DNA of 64,000 nucleotides from JALORV01 sp963754065 (lineage in GTDB: Bacteria; Pseudomonadota; Gammaproteobacteria; Burkholderiales; Burkholderiaceae_F). Below, piece by piece: positions 55,440 to 63,398 of this stretch (position 1 is its first letter; the number at the start of each line of letters is the position of its first letter). Made by a program: the position numbers and the translations under genes. Where the stretch lies: contig CAVWFH010000034.1 in NCBI GenBank assembly GCA_963754065.1, forward strand, positions 62,001-126,000, in the 5' to 3' direction. Under the pieces are notes generated by a model, which worked only from the letters and a program-made list of their open reading frames with translations, did not search any database and was not told the origin of the DNA.

Positions 55440-55445
55440 ATTGTA
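55440..55445 (-). promoter_or_regulatory. Candidate -10 box for the SAH riboswitch transcript
   Basis: TACAAT on the minus strand, about 10 bases before the first conserved riboswitch block, so a start at the usual distance would fall right at the 5' end of the element. The -35 region is weak (GTGGCG at 18 bases). Confidence 0.55.
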
Positions 55446-55624
55446 CCCGCGTCGATCGGCCGGCGCCACGATGTGCGCATCAGCAGACCCACGAGGATCG
55501 GTCTCGACGAAGTGACCGCGCGGCGGGTGGGGTGATCCTGCGCGGTGCCGCCGGCTCGCTGCGCTTCTGACTTCGTGTTATTCAGTCGCCGCGGCGGGCG
55601 AAGGACCTGAACTCGGGGGCGGCC

Positions 55625-57484
55625 ATGGCAGTGGAGGGCAGTGCGGGCGATCTCTTGAAGGTGGTGGGCCTGCTGGGTGCGGCCGTCATAGCAGTGCCGC
55701 TGTTTCGCCGGGCGGGACTGGGATCGGTGCTCGGCTATCTGGCCGGTGGATTGGCAATTGGTCCATTCGGGCTGGGCTGGTTCACGCATCCGGCGGCGAT
55801 TCTGCATGTCGCCGAGCTCGGCGTGGTGATGTTCCTGTTTGTGATCGGCCTGGAGATGCGGCCGTCGCACCTGTGGAGCCTGCGTGGCCAGATCTTCGGG
55901 CTGGGCACGTTGCAGGTTGCGGTCTGTTCAGCGCTGCTGACCGGTGTGGCGGTACTGCTGGGATTGCCGCCGGTGCCGGCCTTCATCGGGGCCACCGGCT
56001 TCGTGCTGACCTCGACAGCGGTCGTCATGCAGGTGCTCGCCGAGCGCGGCGACATCGCGCTGCCGCGCGGGCAGAAAATCGTGTCCATCCTGCTGTTCGA
56101 GGACCTTCTGATCGTGCCGCTGCTGGCACTGGTGGCAGTGCTGTCGCCCGGCATGGCCGATGCCGACGCCGGCTCTCAGTGGTTGAAGGTCGGCATGGGG
56201 GTCAGCGCCCTGGCCGTGGTCATCGTGGTCGGTATCTGGCTGCTGAATCCGCTGTTCCGCCTGCTGGCCGCCGCTAAGGCACGCGAGGTCTTGACGGCCG
56301 CGGCGCTGCTCGTGGTGCTGGGCGCGGCACTTTTGATGCAGCTGGGTGGACTGTCCATGGCGATGGGCGCGTTCCTCGCCGGCGTGCTGCTGTCGCAGTC
56401 GTCGTTCCGGCATCAGATCGAGGCTGACATCGAGCCGTTCCGAGGCATCCTCATGGGGCTGTTCTTTCTCGGCGTCGGCATGTCGCTGGACCTGGCGGTG
56501 GTCGCCCGCCAATGGCAGCTGATCGCCGTCGCGGTGGTGGCGTTCATGGCGGTCAAGGCCCTGGCGATCTACGGCGTGGCGCGACTGATGAAATCCGATC
56601 ACGTCGAGGCGCGCGAACGCGCGGTGCTGATGGCGCAGGGTGGCGAGTTCGCCTTCGTGCTGTATGCCGCCGCCGTCGTCGCCGGTGTCATCGATGGCCA
56701 GGTCAACGCCAGTTTCACGGCGATTGTCGTGCTGTCGATGGCACTGACACCACTGGTCGTCATCGTCGCGGATCGCCTGCTGCCGAAGGCCCAGCTATCT
56801 ACCGAAGGCATCGAGAGCGCCGACGGACTGAGCGGCAGCGTGCTGCTGATCGGTTTCGGCCGCTTCGGACAGGTGGTCAGCCAGTCGCTGCTGGCTCGCG
56901 ACGTCGATGTGTCGATCATCGACAACGACGTCGAGATGATTCGCAGTGCCGACGACTTCGGGTTCAAGGTCTACTACGGTGATGGCACGCGTCTGGACGT
57001 GCTGCGTGCATCGGGCGCCGCAGCGGCGCGCGCCATTGCGGTGTGCATCGACAACAAGGACGCTGCCAACCGCATCGTCGAACTGGCGAAACATGAGTTC
57101 CCACAGGCGCGCCTGCTGGTGCGTTCGTTCGATCGACAGCACTCGCTGGAACTTGTCCAGGCCGGGGTCGACTTGCAGATACGCGAGACCTTCGATTCGG
57201 CGATGCGCTTCGGCGAAGCCGCGCTGCGCGAACTCGGCGTGCCGGCCGACGAGGCCACGGAGATCGCGGCAGATGTGCGCAAGCGCGACGCAGCGCGTTT
57301 CGAACTCGAAATCGCAGGCGGCGACGTGCGCGCCGGACGACCGCTGCTGCGCGGAAACAAATGGAAGCCGACTCCGCTGATCGAACCTCGGCACGAGGGT
57401 CGGGCGCTGTGCGAAGAGACGGAAAAGGCAGCGCAGGAGGCGGATGCGGCGGCCGCGGCCGAGCGCGGCACCGCCGCGCGTTGA
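55625..57484 (+). CDS. CPA2-family (Kef/YbaL-type) cation:proton antiporter with TrkA-N domain
   Basis: A 619-residue inner membrane antiporter. Twelve or so membrane helices cover residues 12-385, with GSVLGYLAGGLAIGPFGLGW and VMFLFVIGLEM, GATGFVLTSTAVVMQVLAER, LLFEDLLIVPLLAL and GAFLAGVLLSQSSFRHQIEA being typical. A TrkA-N nucleotide-binding domain starts at about 408 (VLLIGFGRFGQVVSQSLL) with VSIIDNDVEMI, then a charged C-terminal tail rich in Ala and Glu. It should exchange K+ or Na+ for protons; whether glutathione adducts gate it as in KefB/C is not known. Start is the ATG at 55625. Confidence 0.93.
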   Translation: MAVEGSAGDLLKVVGLLGAAVIAVPLFRRAGLGSVLGYLAGGLAIGPFGLGWFTHPAAILHVAELGVVMFLFVIGLEMRPSHLWSLRGQIFGLGTLQVAVCSALLTGVAVLLGLPPVPAFIGATGFVLTSTAVVMQVLAERGDIALPRGQKIVSILLFEDLLIVPLLALVAVLSPGMADADAGSQWLKVGMGVSALAVVIVVGIWLLNPLFRLLAAAKAREVLTAAALLVVLGAALLMQLGGLSMAMGAFLAGVLLSQSSFRHQIEADIEPFRGILMGLFFLGVGMSLDLAVVARQWQLIAVAVVAFMAVKALAIYGVARLMKSDHVEARERAVLMAQGGEFAFVLYAAAVVAGVIDGQVNASFTAIVVLSMALTPLVVIVADRLLPKAQLSTEGIESADGLSGSVLLIGFGRFGQVVSQSLLARDVDVSIIDNDVEMIRSADDFGFKVYYGDGTRLDVLRASGAAAARAIAVCIDNKDAANRIVELAKHEFPQARLLVRSFDRQHSLELVQAGVDLQIRETFDSAMRFGEAALRELGVPADEATEIAADVRKRDAARFELEIAGGDVRAGRPLLRGNKWKPTPLIEPRHEGRALCEETEKAAQEADAAAAAERGTAAR

Positions 57485-57501
57485 AGTTTCCAGCTATGTG
57501 T

Positions 57502-57523
57502 GGGTCCCGCCGTGGCGGGACCC
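57502..57523 (+). terminator. Perfect hairpin after the antiporter gene
   Basis: GGGTCCCGCC/GGCGGGACCC, 10 base pairs with a 2-base centre, beginning 18 bases after the antiporter stop. No T run, but the position fits a terminator for this gene or for the metK fragment on the other strand. Confidence 0.55.
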
Positions 57524-57531
57524 GGTCTTGA

Positions 57532-57591
57532 TCAGGCCGCGCCGCGCTTCACGCCGACGGCATCGGCCAGTGCGGCCTCCCGGTCAGACTT
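57532..57591 (-). pseudogene. Duplicated remnant of the metK 3' end
   Basis: On the minus strand this encodes KSDREAALADAVGVKRGAA then stop, against KVDRAAALADAVGVKRRAA and stop at the end of the neighbouring metK: 16 of 19 residues match, with similar DNA. Nothing upstream continues the homology (a TAA precedes it in frame). It is a leftover of a second metK copy or of a short local duplication. Confidence 0.75.
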
Positions 57592-57603
57592 TTATCTCCG
57601 GCC

Positions 57604-57625
57604 GCGTCCGTCGGGTGACGGACGC
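57604..57625. terminator. Perfect hairpin, metK side (1)
   Basis: GCGTCCGTC/GACGGACGC, nine base pairs and a four-base loop, in the convergent gap between the antiporter and metK genes. Confidence 0.5.
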
Positions 57626-57626
57626 T

Positions 57627-57650
57627 TAACTTCGGCTGGCGCCGAAGTTA
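57627..57650. terminator. Perfect hairpin, metK side (2)
   Basis: TAACTTCGGC/GCCGAAGTTA, ten base pairs and a four-base loop (TGGC), one base from the previous hairpin and 30 bases after the metK stop codon. The best terminator candidate for metK. Confidence 0.55.
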
Positions 57651-57679
57651 GCCTCGACGGAAGGTGACGACGCAGCCCT

Positions 57680-58873
57680 TCAGGCCGCGCGGCGTTTCAC
57701 GCCGACCGCGTCGGCGAGCGCCGCGGCTCTGTCGACCTTCTCCCATGTGAATTCGGGTTCGTCGCGGCCGAAGTGGCCGTACGCAGCAGTCTTCTCGTAG
57801 ATCGGTCGCAGCAGGTCCAGCATCTGCACGATGCCGCGCGGACGCAGGTCGAAGTGCTCGGCGACGAGCTTGCTGATCTGCTCGTCAGGGATCACTCCGG
57901 TGCCCTCGGTGTAGACCGTGATGTTCATCGGCTTGGCAACGCCGATGGCGTAGGCGACCTGCACCTGGCACTGGCGCGCGATGCCGGCCGCAACGACGTT
58001 CTTGGCGACGTAGCGCGCCGCATAGGCGGCCGAACGGTCAACCTTCGACGGGTCCTTGCCCGAGAACGCGCCACCGCCGTGCGGGCATGCGCCGCCGTAG
58101 GTATCCACGATGATCTTCCGTCCGGTGAGCCCGCAGTCGCCCTGCGGGCCGCCGATGACGAAGCGACCGGTGGGGTTGACGAGGTACTTCGTATCCTTCA
58201 GCCATTCCTTGGGCAGCACTGGCTTGATGATGTTCTCGATCACCGCCTCGGTGAACTCCGGCTTCATCTTGTCGCCGAGGCTCATCTCGGGTGCGTGCTG
58301 CGTCGACAGCACGACGGTGTCGATCGAATGCGGCTTGCCGTCGACGTAGCGCATCGTGATCTGGCTCTTGGCATCCGGACGCAGCCAAGGCAGGCGGCCG
58401 TCGCGGCGCAGGTCGGCCTGGCGCTCGACCAGCCGGTGCGCGTAGTAGATCGGCGCCGGCATCAGGTCGGGTGTCTCATCGCAGGCATAACCGAACATCA
58501 GGCCCTGGTCGCCGGCGCCCTGGTTCAGGAAGTCGTCCGAAGCGCGGTCGACCCCTTGTGCAATGTCGTTGCTCTGCTTGTCGTAGGCCACCAGCACCGC
58601 GCAGCCCTTGTAGTCGATGCCGAACTCGGTGTTGTCGTAGCCGATGCGCTTGATCGTCTCGCGCGCGACCTCGATGTAGTCGACGTGCGCGTTGGTCGTG
58701 ATCTCGCCGGCCAGCACCACGAGGCCCGTGTTGACGAGGGTCTCGGCAGCGACGCGCGAGCGCGGATCCTGCGCCAGAATGGCGTCGAGGATGGCGTCCG
58801 AGATCTGGTCGGCGACCTTGTCCGGATGGCCTTCCGAGACCGATTCGGACGTGAAAAGAAAATCGCTGGACAT
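57680..58873 (-). CDS. metK: S-adenosylmethionine synthetase
   Basis: Makes SAM from methionine and ATP. The 397-residue protein shows FTSESVSEGHPDKVADQISD at the start, GDQGLMFGYACDETPDLMPA (loop and ATP site), GGAFSGKDPSKVDRSAAYAA and the EFTWEKVDR C-terminus. The ATG at 58873 has GGAGCGG four bases away; the open frame upstream is leader. The leader can fold so that the ribosome binding site is paired (58877-58925). A copy of the last 20 codons lies further downstream. Confidence 0.98.
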   Translation of the reverse strand: MSSDFLFTSESVSEGHPDKVADQISDAILDAILAQDPRSRVAAETLVNTGLVVLAGEITTNAHVDYIEVARETIKRIGYDNTEFGIDYKGCAVLVAYDKQSNDIAQGVDRASDDFLNQGAGDQGLMFGYACDETPDLMPAPIYYAHRLVERQADLRRDGRLPWLRPDAKSQITMRYVDGKPHSIDTVVLSTQHAPEMSLGDKMKPEFTEAVIENIIKPVLPKEWLKDTKYLVNPTGRFVIGGPQGDCGLTGRKIIVDTYGGACPHGGGAFSGKDPSKVDRSAAYAARYVAKNVVAAGIARQCQVQVAYAIGVAKPMNITVYTEGTGVIPDEQISKLVAEHFDLRPRGIVQMLDLLRPIYEKTAAYGHFGRDEPEFTWEKVDRAAALADAVGVKRRAA

Positions 58874-58876
58874 GGT

Positions 58877-58925
58877 CCGCTCCTGTAGCAATGAATCGGG
58901 TGCGTTGCGCACTCCCGAGGAGCGG
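58877..58925 (-). promoter_or_regulatory. metK leader with sequestered ribosome binding site
   Basis: The metK ribosome binding site AGGAGCGG (58884-58877) is exactly complementary over 8 bases to CCGCTCCT at 58925-58918 in the same leader. Between them is a smaller hairpin (58897-58917, stem GTGCG/CGCAC plus three more pairs with a two-base bulge, loop of three). Formed together, the start region would be hidden from ribosomes. It does not look like any SAM riboswitch class I remember. Inference only. Confidence 0.45.
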
Positions 58926-59079
58926 CGACGCTTTAGCGGTATTTGCCTCGGCTATGCTGTCGAGGATCGCCCCGCAAGTTGTCGGTTAACACGGCGAACC
59001 GCGATTATAGGTCAAGCCAAGTACCTGCCTGCGACCGCCCTTTTGCCGACTTCCCGTTGACTTCCGTCGTCACCCCGCT

Positions 59080-59955
59080 GTGCTGAAGCTGCTGTTCAGG
59101 TCCGTTGCCGCACTGTCGCTCGCGACGGTGCACGCGGTCGGTGGTTTCCTGGGGAAAATGGTGTTCTGGCTCTCGCCCACGTACCGACGCCGGTTGCGCG
59201 AGAACCTGGTGCAGGCTGGCTATCAGGATCCGGTGCTGGTCCGGGATGCAGCTGCCGAAGCCGGCAAACAGGGGCTGGAGACGCCGTGGATCTGGATGCG
59301 TCCGCGCTCCGACATCGTCGCGCGGACCGAGGTTGCGAACATGCCCGTCGTTGACGCCGCGCTGGCCGACGGCCGGCCGGTGATGTTCCTGCCGCCCCAT
59401 CTGGGATGCTTCGAAGTAACGGCGCAGTTCTATGCCGCCTTCCGGCCCGAGGCGAAGACGCGGCCGATGACGGTGCTGTATCGCATTCCTCGCAAGTCGG
59501 TTCTGCGCGACATCGTCGCGACCGGCCGAGCGGCCGAGGGCCTTAAGCTCGCGCCCGCCGAAATGAAGGGCGTGCGCATGCTGATGAAGGCGATGAAGGC
59601 CCGCGAGGTGGTCGGCATCCTGCCTGATCAGGTCCCGTCTCAGGGCGAGGGTGCGTGGGCGCCCTTCTTCGGGCGCTGGGCCTACACGATGACCTTGCCG
59701 GCGCGCCTGGCGCGCCAGTTCGATGCCATTGTGCTGTTCGTCTACGGCGAGCGCCTGCCCGAAGGTCGTGGCTACCGCATTCACCTCAGGCGGCTCGATG
59801 AGCCGTTCACCGGAGATCTCGCCCGGGATGCCGCGCTGATGAACCGCGGCCTCGAGTCGCTGATCCGCGAGTGTCCCGCGCAGTACCTCTGGGGCTACAA
59901 CCGCTACAAGATCCCGGCCGGTGCCGAGGCGCCACCGCAGGAACGGCCGGCATGA
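59080..59955 (+). CDS. LpxL/HtrB-type lysophospholipid acyltransferase (first copy)
   Basis: Adds a secondary acyl chain to lipid A at the inner membrane. The 291-residue protein has one N-terminal membrane anchor (LFRSVAALSLATVHAVGGFL) and the acyltransferase motif HLGCFE (HX4E, His near residue 107), then GILPDQVPSQGEGAWAPFFG (the DQ loop typical of LpxL-family) and YLWGYNRYK near the end. It starts with GTG and is divergent from metK. The stop overlaps the next acyltransferase as ATGA, so the two are an operon. Confidence 0.93.
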   Translation: MLKLLFRSVAALSLATVHAVGGFLGKMVFWLSPTYRRRLRENLVQAGYQDPVLVRDAAAEAGKQGLETPWIWMRPRSDIVARTEVANMPVVDAALADGRPVMFLPPHLGCFEVTAQFYAAFRPEAKTRPMTVLYRIPRKSVLRDIVATGRAAEGLKLAPAEMKGVRMLMKAMKAREVVGILPDQVPSQGEGAWAPFFGRWAYTMTLPARLARQFDAIVLFVYGERLPEGRGYRIHLRRLDEPFTGDLARDAALMNRGLESLIRECPAQYLWGYNRYKIPAGAEAPPQERPA

Positions 59956-60827
59956 ACGCCTGGGCCGCCAACCTCGGCGTCTTCCTGATCAACCTGACGC
60001 GCAATTGGTCGCAGGCCGCGCGCACGCGCCTGGCCAATGCGCTGTCGGACATGTTCTGGTGGCTGGCACGGCCGCGCCGTCGCGTGACAATGATCAACCT
60101 GCGTGCGTGCTTTCCCGAGATGCCCGAGGCCGAGCGCGAGCGGATCGGGCGGCTGACCTTTCGCAGCCTCGTCCGTGCCGCTCTCGATCACTCCGTGCTC
60201 TGGAATGCCGACCGCGAAACGATCGAGAACTACATCAAGGTCGAGGGCGGGGAGCATGTGCACGACCCAGCCAACCGCCCGCTGATCATGATCGCCCCGC
60301 ATTTCGTCGGGCTCGACGCCGGCGGCGTCCGCTTCAATACGCTCGCGCGCGGCGTCTCGATCTACTCGCGGCAGAAGAACCCGGTGTGGGACGAATGGCT
60401 GCTCAAGGGCCGGCAGCGCTTCAACGATCCCGTGCTGCTGGCGCGGCAGGGCATCGACATGCGCAGCGTCGTGCGCACGGTCAGGGACGGCCTGCCGCTG
60501 TATTACCTGCCGGACATGGACCTCGGCCCGGTGAATTCGATTTTCGTGCCGTTCTTCGGTATCCAGGCGGCGACGATTCCGATGGTCTCGCGCATTGCGC
60601 GCATGACCGGAGCCCGCGTCGTGATGGCTGTCACCGAGATGACCGACGACGGCTACACCCTGCACTTCGAGCCGCCCTGGGAGAATTTTCCCGGCGAGTC
60701 GGTCGAGGAGGACACCGCCCGCATGAATCGGGAACTCGAACGCTGGGTGCTGCGCCTGCCGACGCAGTACTTCTGGACCCACAAGCGCTTCAAGACGCGG
60801 CCCGAGGGAGAGGCGAGTCTGTATTGA
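59952..60827 (+). CDS. LpxL/LpxM-type lipid A acyltransferase (second copy)
   Basis: A 291-residue paralogue of the previous gene. It shows NLRACFPEMPEAERERIGRL (NLxxcFPexs), APHFVGLDAGG (HX4D, His near 117), SIYSRQKNPVWDEWLLKGRQ, LYYLPDMDLGPVNSIFVPFF and QYFWTHKRFKTRPEGE. The N-terminal membrane anchor is weak. Two neighbouring secondary acyltransferases with different motifs suggest one adds laurate and the other myristate or a similar chain, as in hexa-acylated lipid A; which does which is unknown. Confidence 0.94.
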   Translation: MNAWAANLGVFLINLTRNWSQAARTRLANALSDMFWWLARPRRRVTMINLRACFPEMPEAERERIGRLTFRSLVRAALDHSVLWNADRETIENYIKVEGGEHVHDPANRPLIMIAPHFVGLDAGGVRFNTLARGVSIYSRQKNPVWDEWLLKGRQRFNDPVLLARQGIDMRSVVRTVRDGLPLYYLPDMDLGPVNSIFVPFFGIQAATIPMVSRIARMTGARVVMAVTEMTDDGYTLHFEPPWENFPGESVEEDTARMNRELERWVLRLPTQYFWTHKRFKTRPEGEASLY

Positions 60828-60891
60828 ACTCCGCTCGTGCACGCACGACCCGCAGGGTCGCGTACATGAGCGGCGCATACAATCGCGACGC

Positions 60892-61740
60892 ATGAAATTG
60901 CGCTTCACCAAGATGCAGGGCGCGGGCAACGATTTCGTGATGCTCGACGGCATGACGCAGCGGATCGAGCTGTCGCGGGAACAGCTGCGGCGGCTGGCGG
61001 ATCGCCGCTTCGGAGTCGGGGCAGACCAGATCCTGGTGGTCGAGCCACCGACGCGCACGGATGTGGATTTCCGTTACCGCATTTTCAACAGCGACGGCGG
61101 CGAAGTCGAGCAGTGCGGCAACGGAGCCCGCTGTTTCGTGCGCTTCGTGCGCGACCAGAGACTCACGGACAAGTCGGCGATCCGTGTCGAGACGCTGTCC
61201 GGAATCATCGAGCCGCGCGTGACGGCCTCGGGCGAGGTGACGGTCGACATGGGCGCGCCTGTCTTCGAGCCTGCGCGCGTGCCGTTCGAATCCACCGGGT
61301 TGACTCCGCGACAGGAACACGACGACACGGTGTGGCCACTGTCCGTCGCGTCGGGAGAGGCGTGGTGCTCGGTGCTGTCGATGGGCAATCCGCACGCGGT
61401 GCAGTTCGTCGGCGACGTCGATGCGGCACCGGTCGCGACCGAAGGCCCGCAGCTCGAACTCCACGCGCGCTTCCCGCAGCGGACCAATGCGGGCTACATG
61501 CAGATCATCGATCGGCACCACATCCGCCTGCGTGTCTGGGAGCGCGGCGCCGGCGAAACGCTGGCGTGCGGCACGGGCGCGTGTGCCGCGGTGGTGGCCG
61601 GCGTGCGCCGTGGCCGACTCGACTCGCCAGTGAGTGTCGCGGCGCGAGGCGGTACGCTGACGATCGAGTGGACTGGCGGGTCGGTCTGGATGACCGGGCC
61701 GGCGTCGACGGTTTTTGAAGGTGAGATCGATCTCCAGTAG
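60892..61740 (+). CDS. dapF: Diaminopimelate epimerase
   Basis: Converts LL- to meso-diaminopimelate for lysine and peptidoglycan. The 282-residue protein has FTKMQGAGNDFVMLDG at the start and both catalytic cysteines, in EQCGNGARCFVRF (about residue 76) and ETLACGTGACAAVVAG (about residue 226); SMGNPHAVQFV is also typical. A normal ATG start. It lies 64 bases after the acyltransferase gene and 18 before DUF484. Confidence 0.97.
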   Translation: MKLRFTKMQGAGNDFVMLDGMTQRIELSREQLRRLADRRFGVGADQILVVEPPTRTDVDFRYRIFNSDGGEVEQCGNGARCFVRFVRDQRLTDKSAIRVETLSGIIEPRVTASGEVTVDMGAPVFEPARVPFESTGLTPRQEHDDTVWPLSVASGEAWCSVLSMGNPHAVQFVGDVDAAPVATEGPQLELHARFPQRTNAGYMQIIDRHHIRLRVWERGAGETLACGTGACAAVVAGVRRGRLDSPVSVAARGGTLTIEWTGGSVWMTGPASTVFEGEIDLQ

Positions 61741-61758
61741 AGAAGCGAAGGCAGACCC

Positions 61759-62415
61759 ATGCAAGTTCAGGACATCGCGAGCTACCTCGCAAGCCATCCC
61801 GATTTCTTTGACCAGCACCCGGAACTGCTCGCCGGCATGCAGCTTCCGCACCCGCACAACGGCCAGGCGATTTCGCTGGTGGAGCGGCAGTCGCTGATGC
61901 TGCGCGAGCGCATCAAGTCGCTCGAGTCGCGCGTCGCGGAAATGGTGCGCCACGCACAGGAAAACGACGCGATCTCATCGCGACTCGTTGCCTGGACCCG
62001 GGCACTGCTGATCGAGGATGAGCCGGCCGCATTGCCGCAGACGCTGGTGAGCGCGATGAAGGAGGTCTTCACGGTTCCGCATTGCGCTGTACGGCTCTGG
62101 ACGGTCAAGCCGCCTTACGCGACGCTTGTCTGTGCGCGGCCGGTATCGGCTGACACGATCACGCTGGCCAACAGCATGCGCGTGCCATTTTGTGGGTCGA
62201 ACGTCGGTTTCGAGGCGGCCACGTGGTTCGACGACGGCGCGTCGATCCAGAGCATCGCGATGCTGCCGCTGCGGGTCGGCGCCGACCCTGCCACCTTCGG
62301 CCTGCTGGTGCTCGGATCGGCGGACAAGGATCGCTTCCACATCACGATGGGGACGGCGTTCCTCGAGCGCATCGCCGAGCTGGCGAGCGCGGCACTGGCG
62401 CGACTTCGTGGTTGA
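61759..62415 (+). CDS. DUF484 (GAF-like) protein
   Basis: A 218-residue cytoplasmic protein. The start (VQDIASYLASHPDFFDQHPE LLAGMQLPHPH when read on, followed by AISLVERQSLMLRERIKSLE) is the DUF484 pattern with a coiled-coil, and a GAF-like domain follows with FTVPHCAVRLWTV, ANSMRVPFCGSNVG and FGLLVLGSADKDRFH. It is conserved between dapF and xerC, as in E. coli yigA; a role with XerC is suggested only by position. Confidence 0.93.
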   Translation: MQVQDIASYLASHPDFFDQHPELLAGMQLPHPHNGQAISLVERQSLMLRERIKSLESRVAEMVRHAQENDAISSRLVAWTRALLIEDEPAALPQTLVSAMKEVFTVPHCAVRLWTVKPPYATLVCARPVSADTITLANSMRVPFCGSNVGFEAATWFDDGASIQSIAMLPLRVGADPATFGLLVLGSADKDRFHITMGTAFLERIAELASAALARLRG

Positions 62416-62465
62416 ATCGGCGCGCAACGGCGCGAGCCGTGATCGCAGCCGTCCTGGCAGGAACT

Positions 62466-63398
62466 GTGGTGGTCGAGCCGCCGTCGGTTGAACGCTTCCT
62501 CGACGAGCTGCGGACGCAACGGCGTGCCTCGGTGCACACGCTTGCGGCCTATCGGCGCGATCTGGCCAAGCTTGCCGAACTTGCCGCCGGCCGCGGCCCG
62601 GCGCACCTGACTTCCCACGACATTCGCGGTTTCATGGCGCGGCTCCACGGCGCCGGACTGTCGGGCGCATCGCTCGCACGGGCGCTGTCGGCGTGGCGCT
62701 CGTACTTCAACTGGCTGTCACGCCACGGTGCGCTGGACTCCAACCCAACGACCGGTGTCAGGCCGCCGAGACGCGAGAAGCGGTTGCCCAAGGCCCTGAC
62801 CGCCGACCAGGCCGTGACGCTGGCCGCGCATGCCGGGGATGACTCCTGGTTGCAGGCGCGCGATCACGCGCTAGTCGAGCTCATGTACTCGAGCGGCCTG
62901 CGCCTGTCGGAACTGGTGTCGCTCGACTGGCATCACTTCGAGGCCGACCGCGCCGCGCTCCGCTCCGTGAGCTGGATCGACCTCGCGAGCGGCGAGGCGA
63001 CGGTGCTCGGCAAAGGAAACAAGACACGCACGGTACCCATCGGGGCGCCGGCCTGCGCGGCGCTTGCCCGCTGGCTCGAACGTCGCACCGAGGTCAAGGG
63101 CTGCGATGCGCGGGCCTTGTTCGTCTCGGCGCGTGGTGGTCGTCTGACGGCGCGCAGCGTCCAGTCGCGACTTGCACAACTTGCGCGACGCCTCGGTCTC
63201 GGCATCCACGTGCACCCGCACGTCCTGCGTCACTCGTTCGCCTCGCACCTGCTGCAGTCGAGCGGCGACCTGCGCGCCGTGCAGGAGCTGCTCGGGCACG
63301 CCAACATTTCGACGACGCAGATTTACACACGGCTGGACTGGCAGCACCTCGCCAAGGCGTACGACGCGGCCCATCCGCGCGCCAAGCGCAGGTCATGA
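62466..63398 (+). CDS. xerC: Tyrosine recombinase XerC
   Basis: Site-specific recombinase that with XerD resolves chromosome dimers at dif. The 310-residue protein has a SAM-like N-terminal domain (VERFLDELRTQRRASVHTLA) and a catalytic domain with the active-site set: Arg in SSGLRLSELVSL, Lys in VLGKGNKTRTVP, HxxR in PHVLRHSFASHLL, His in LLGHANISTTQIY, and the nucleophile Tyr in TQIYTRLDW. The start is uncertain among GTG 62466, GTG 62469 and a TTG at 62412 overlapping the DUF484 stop; GTG 62466 follows GGCAGG. The rlmI start overlaps its stop. Confidence 0.95.
   Translation: MVVEPPSVERFLDELRTQRRASVHTLAAYRRDLAKLAELAAGRGPAHLTSHDIRGFMARLHGAGLSGASLARALSAWRSYFNWLSRHGALDSNPTTGVRPPRREKRLPKALTADQAVTLAAHAGDDSWLQARDHALVELMYSSGLRLSELVSLDWHHFEADRAALRSVSWIDLASGEATVLGKGNKTRTVPIGAPACAALARWLERRTEVKGCDARALFVSARGGRLTARSVQSRLAQLARRLGLGIHVHPHVLRHSFASHLLQSSGDLRAVQELLGHANISTTQIYTRLDWQHLAKAYDAAHPRAKRRS

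Noticed and set aside
58874..58990. metK leader as a known SAM riboswitch (classes I, II, SAM/SAH)
   Set aside because: None of the conserved blocks I remember for these classes is present.
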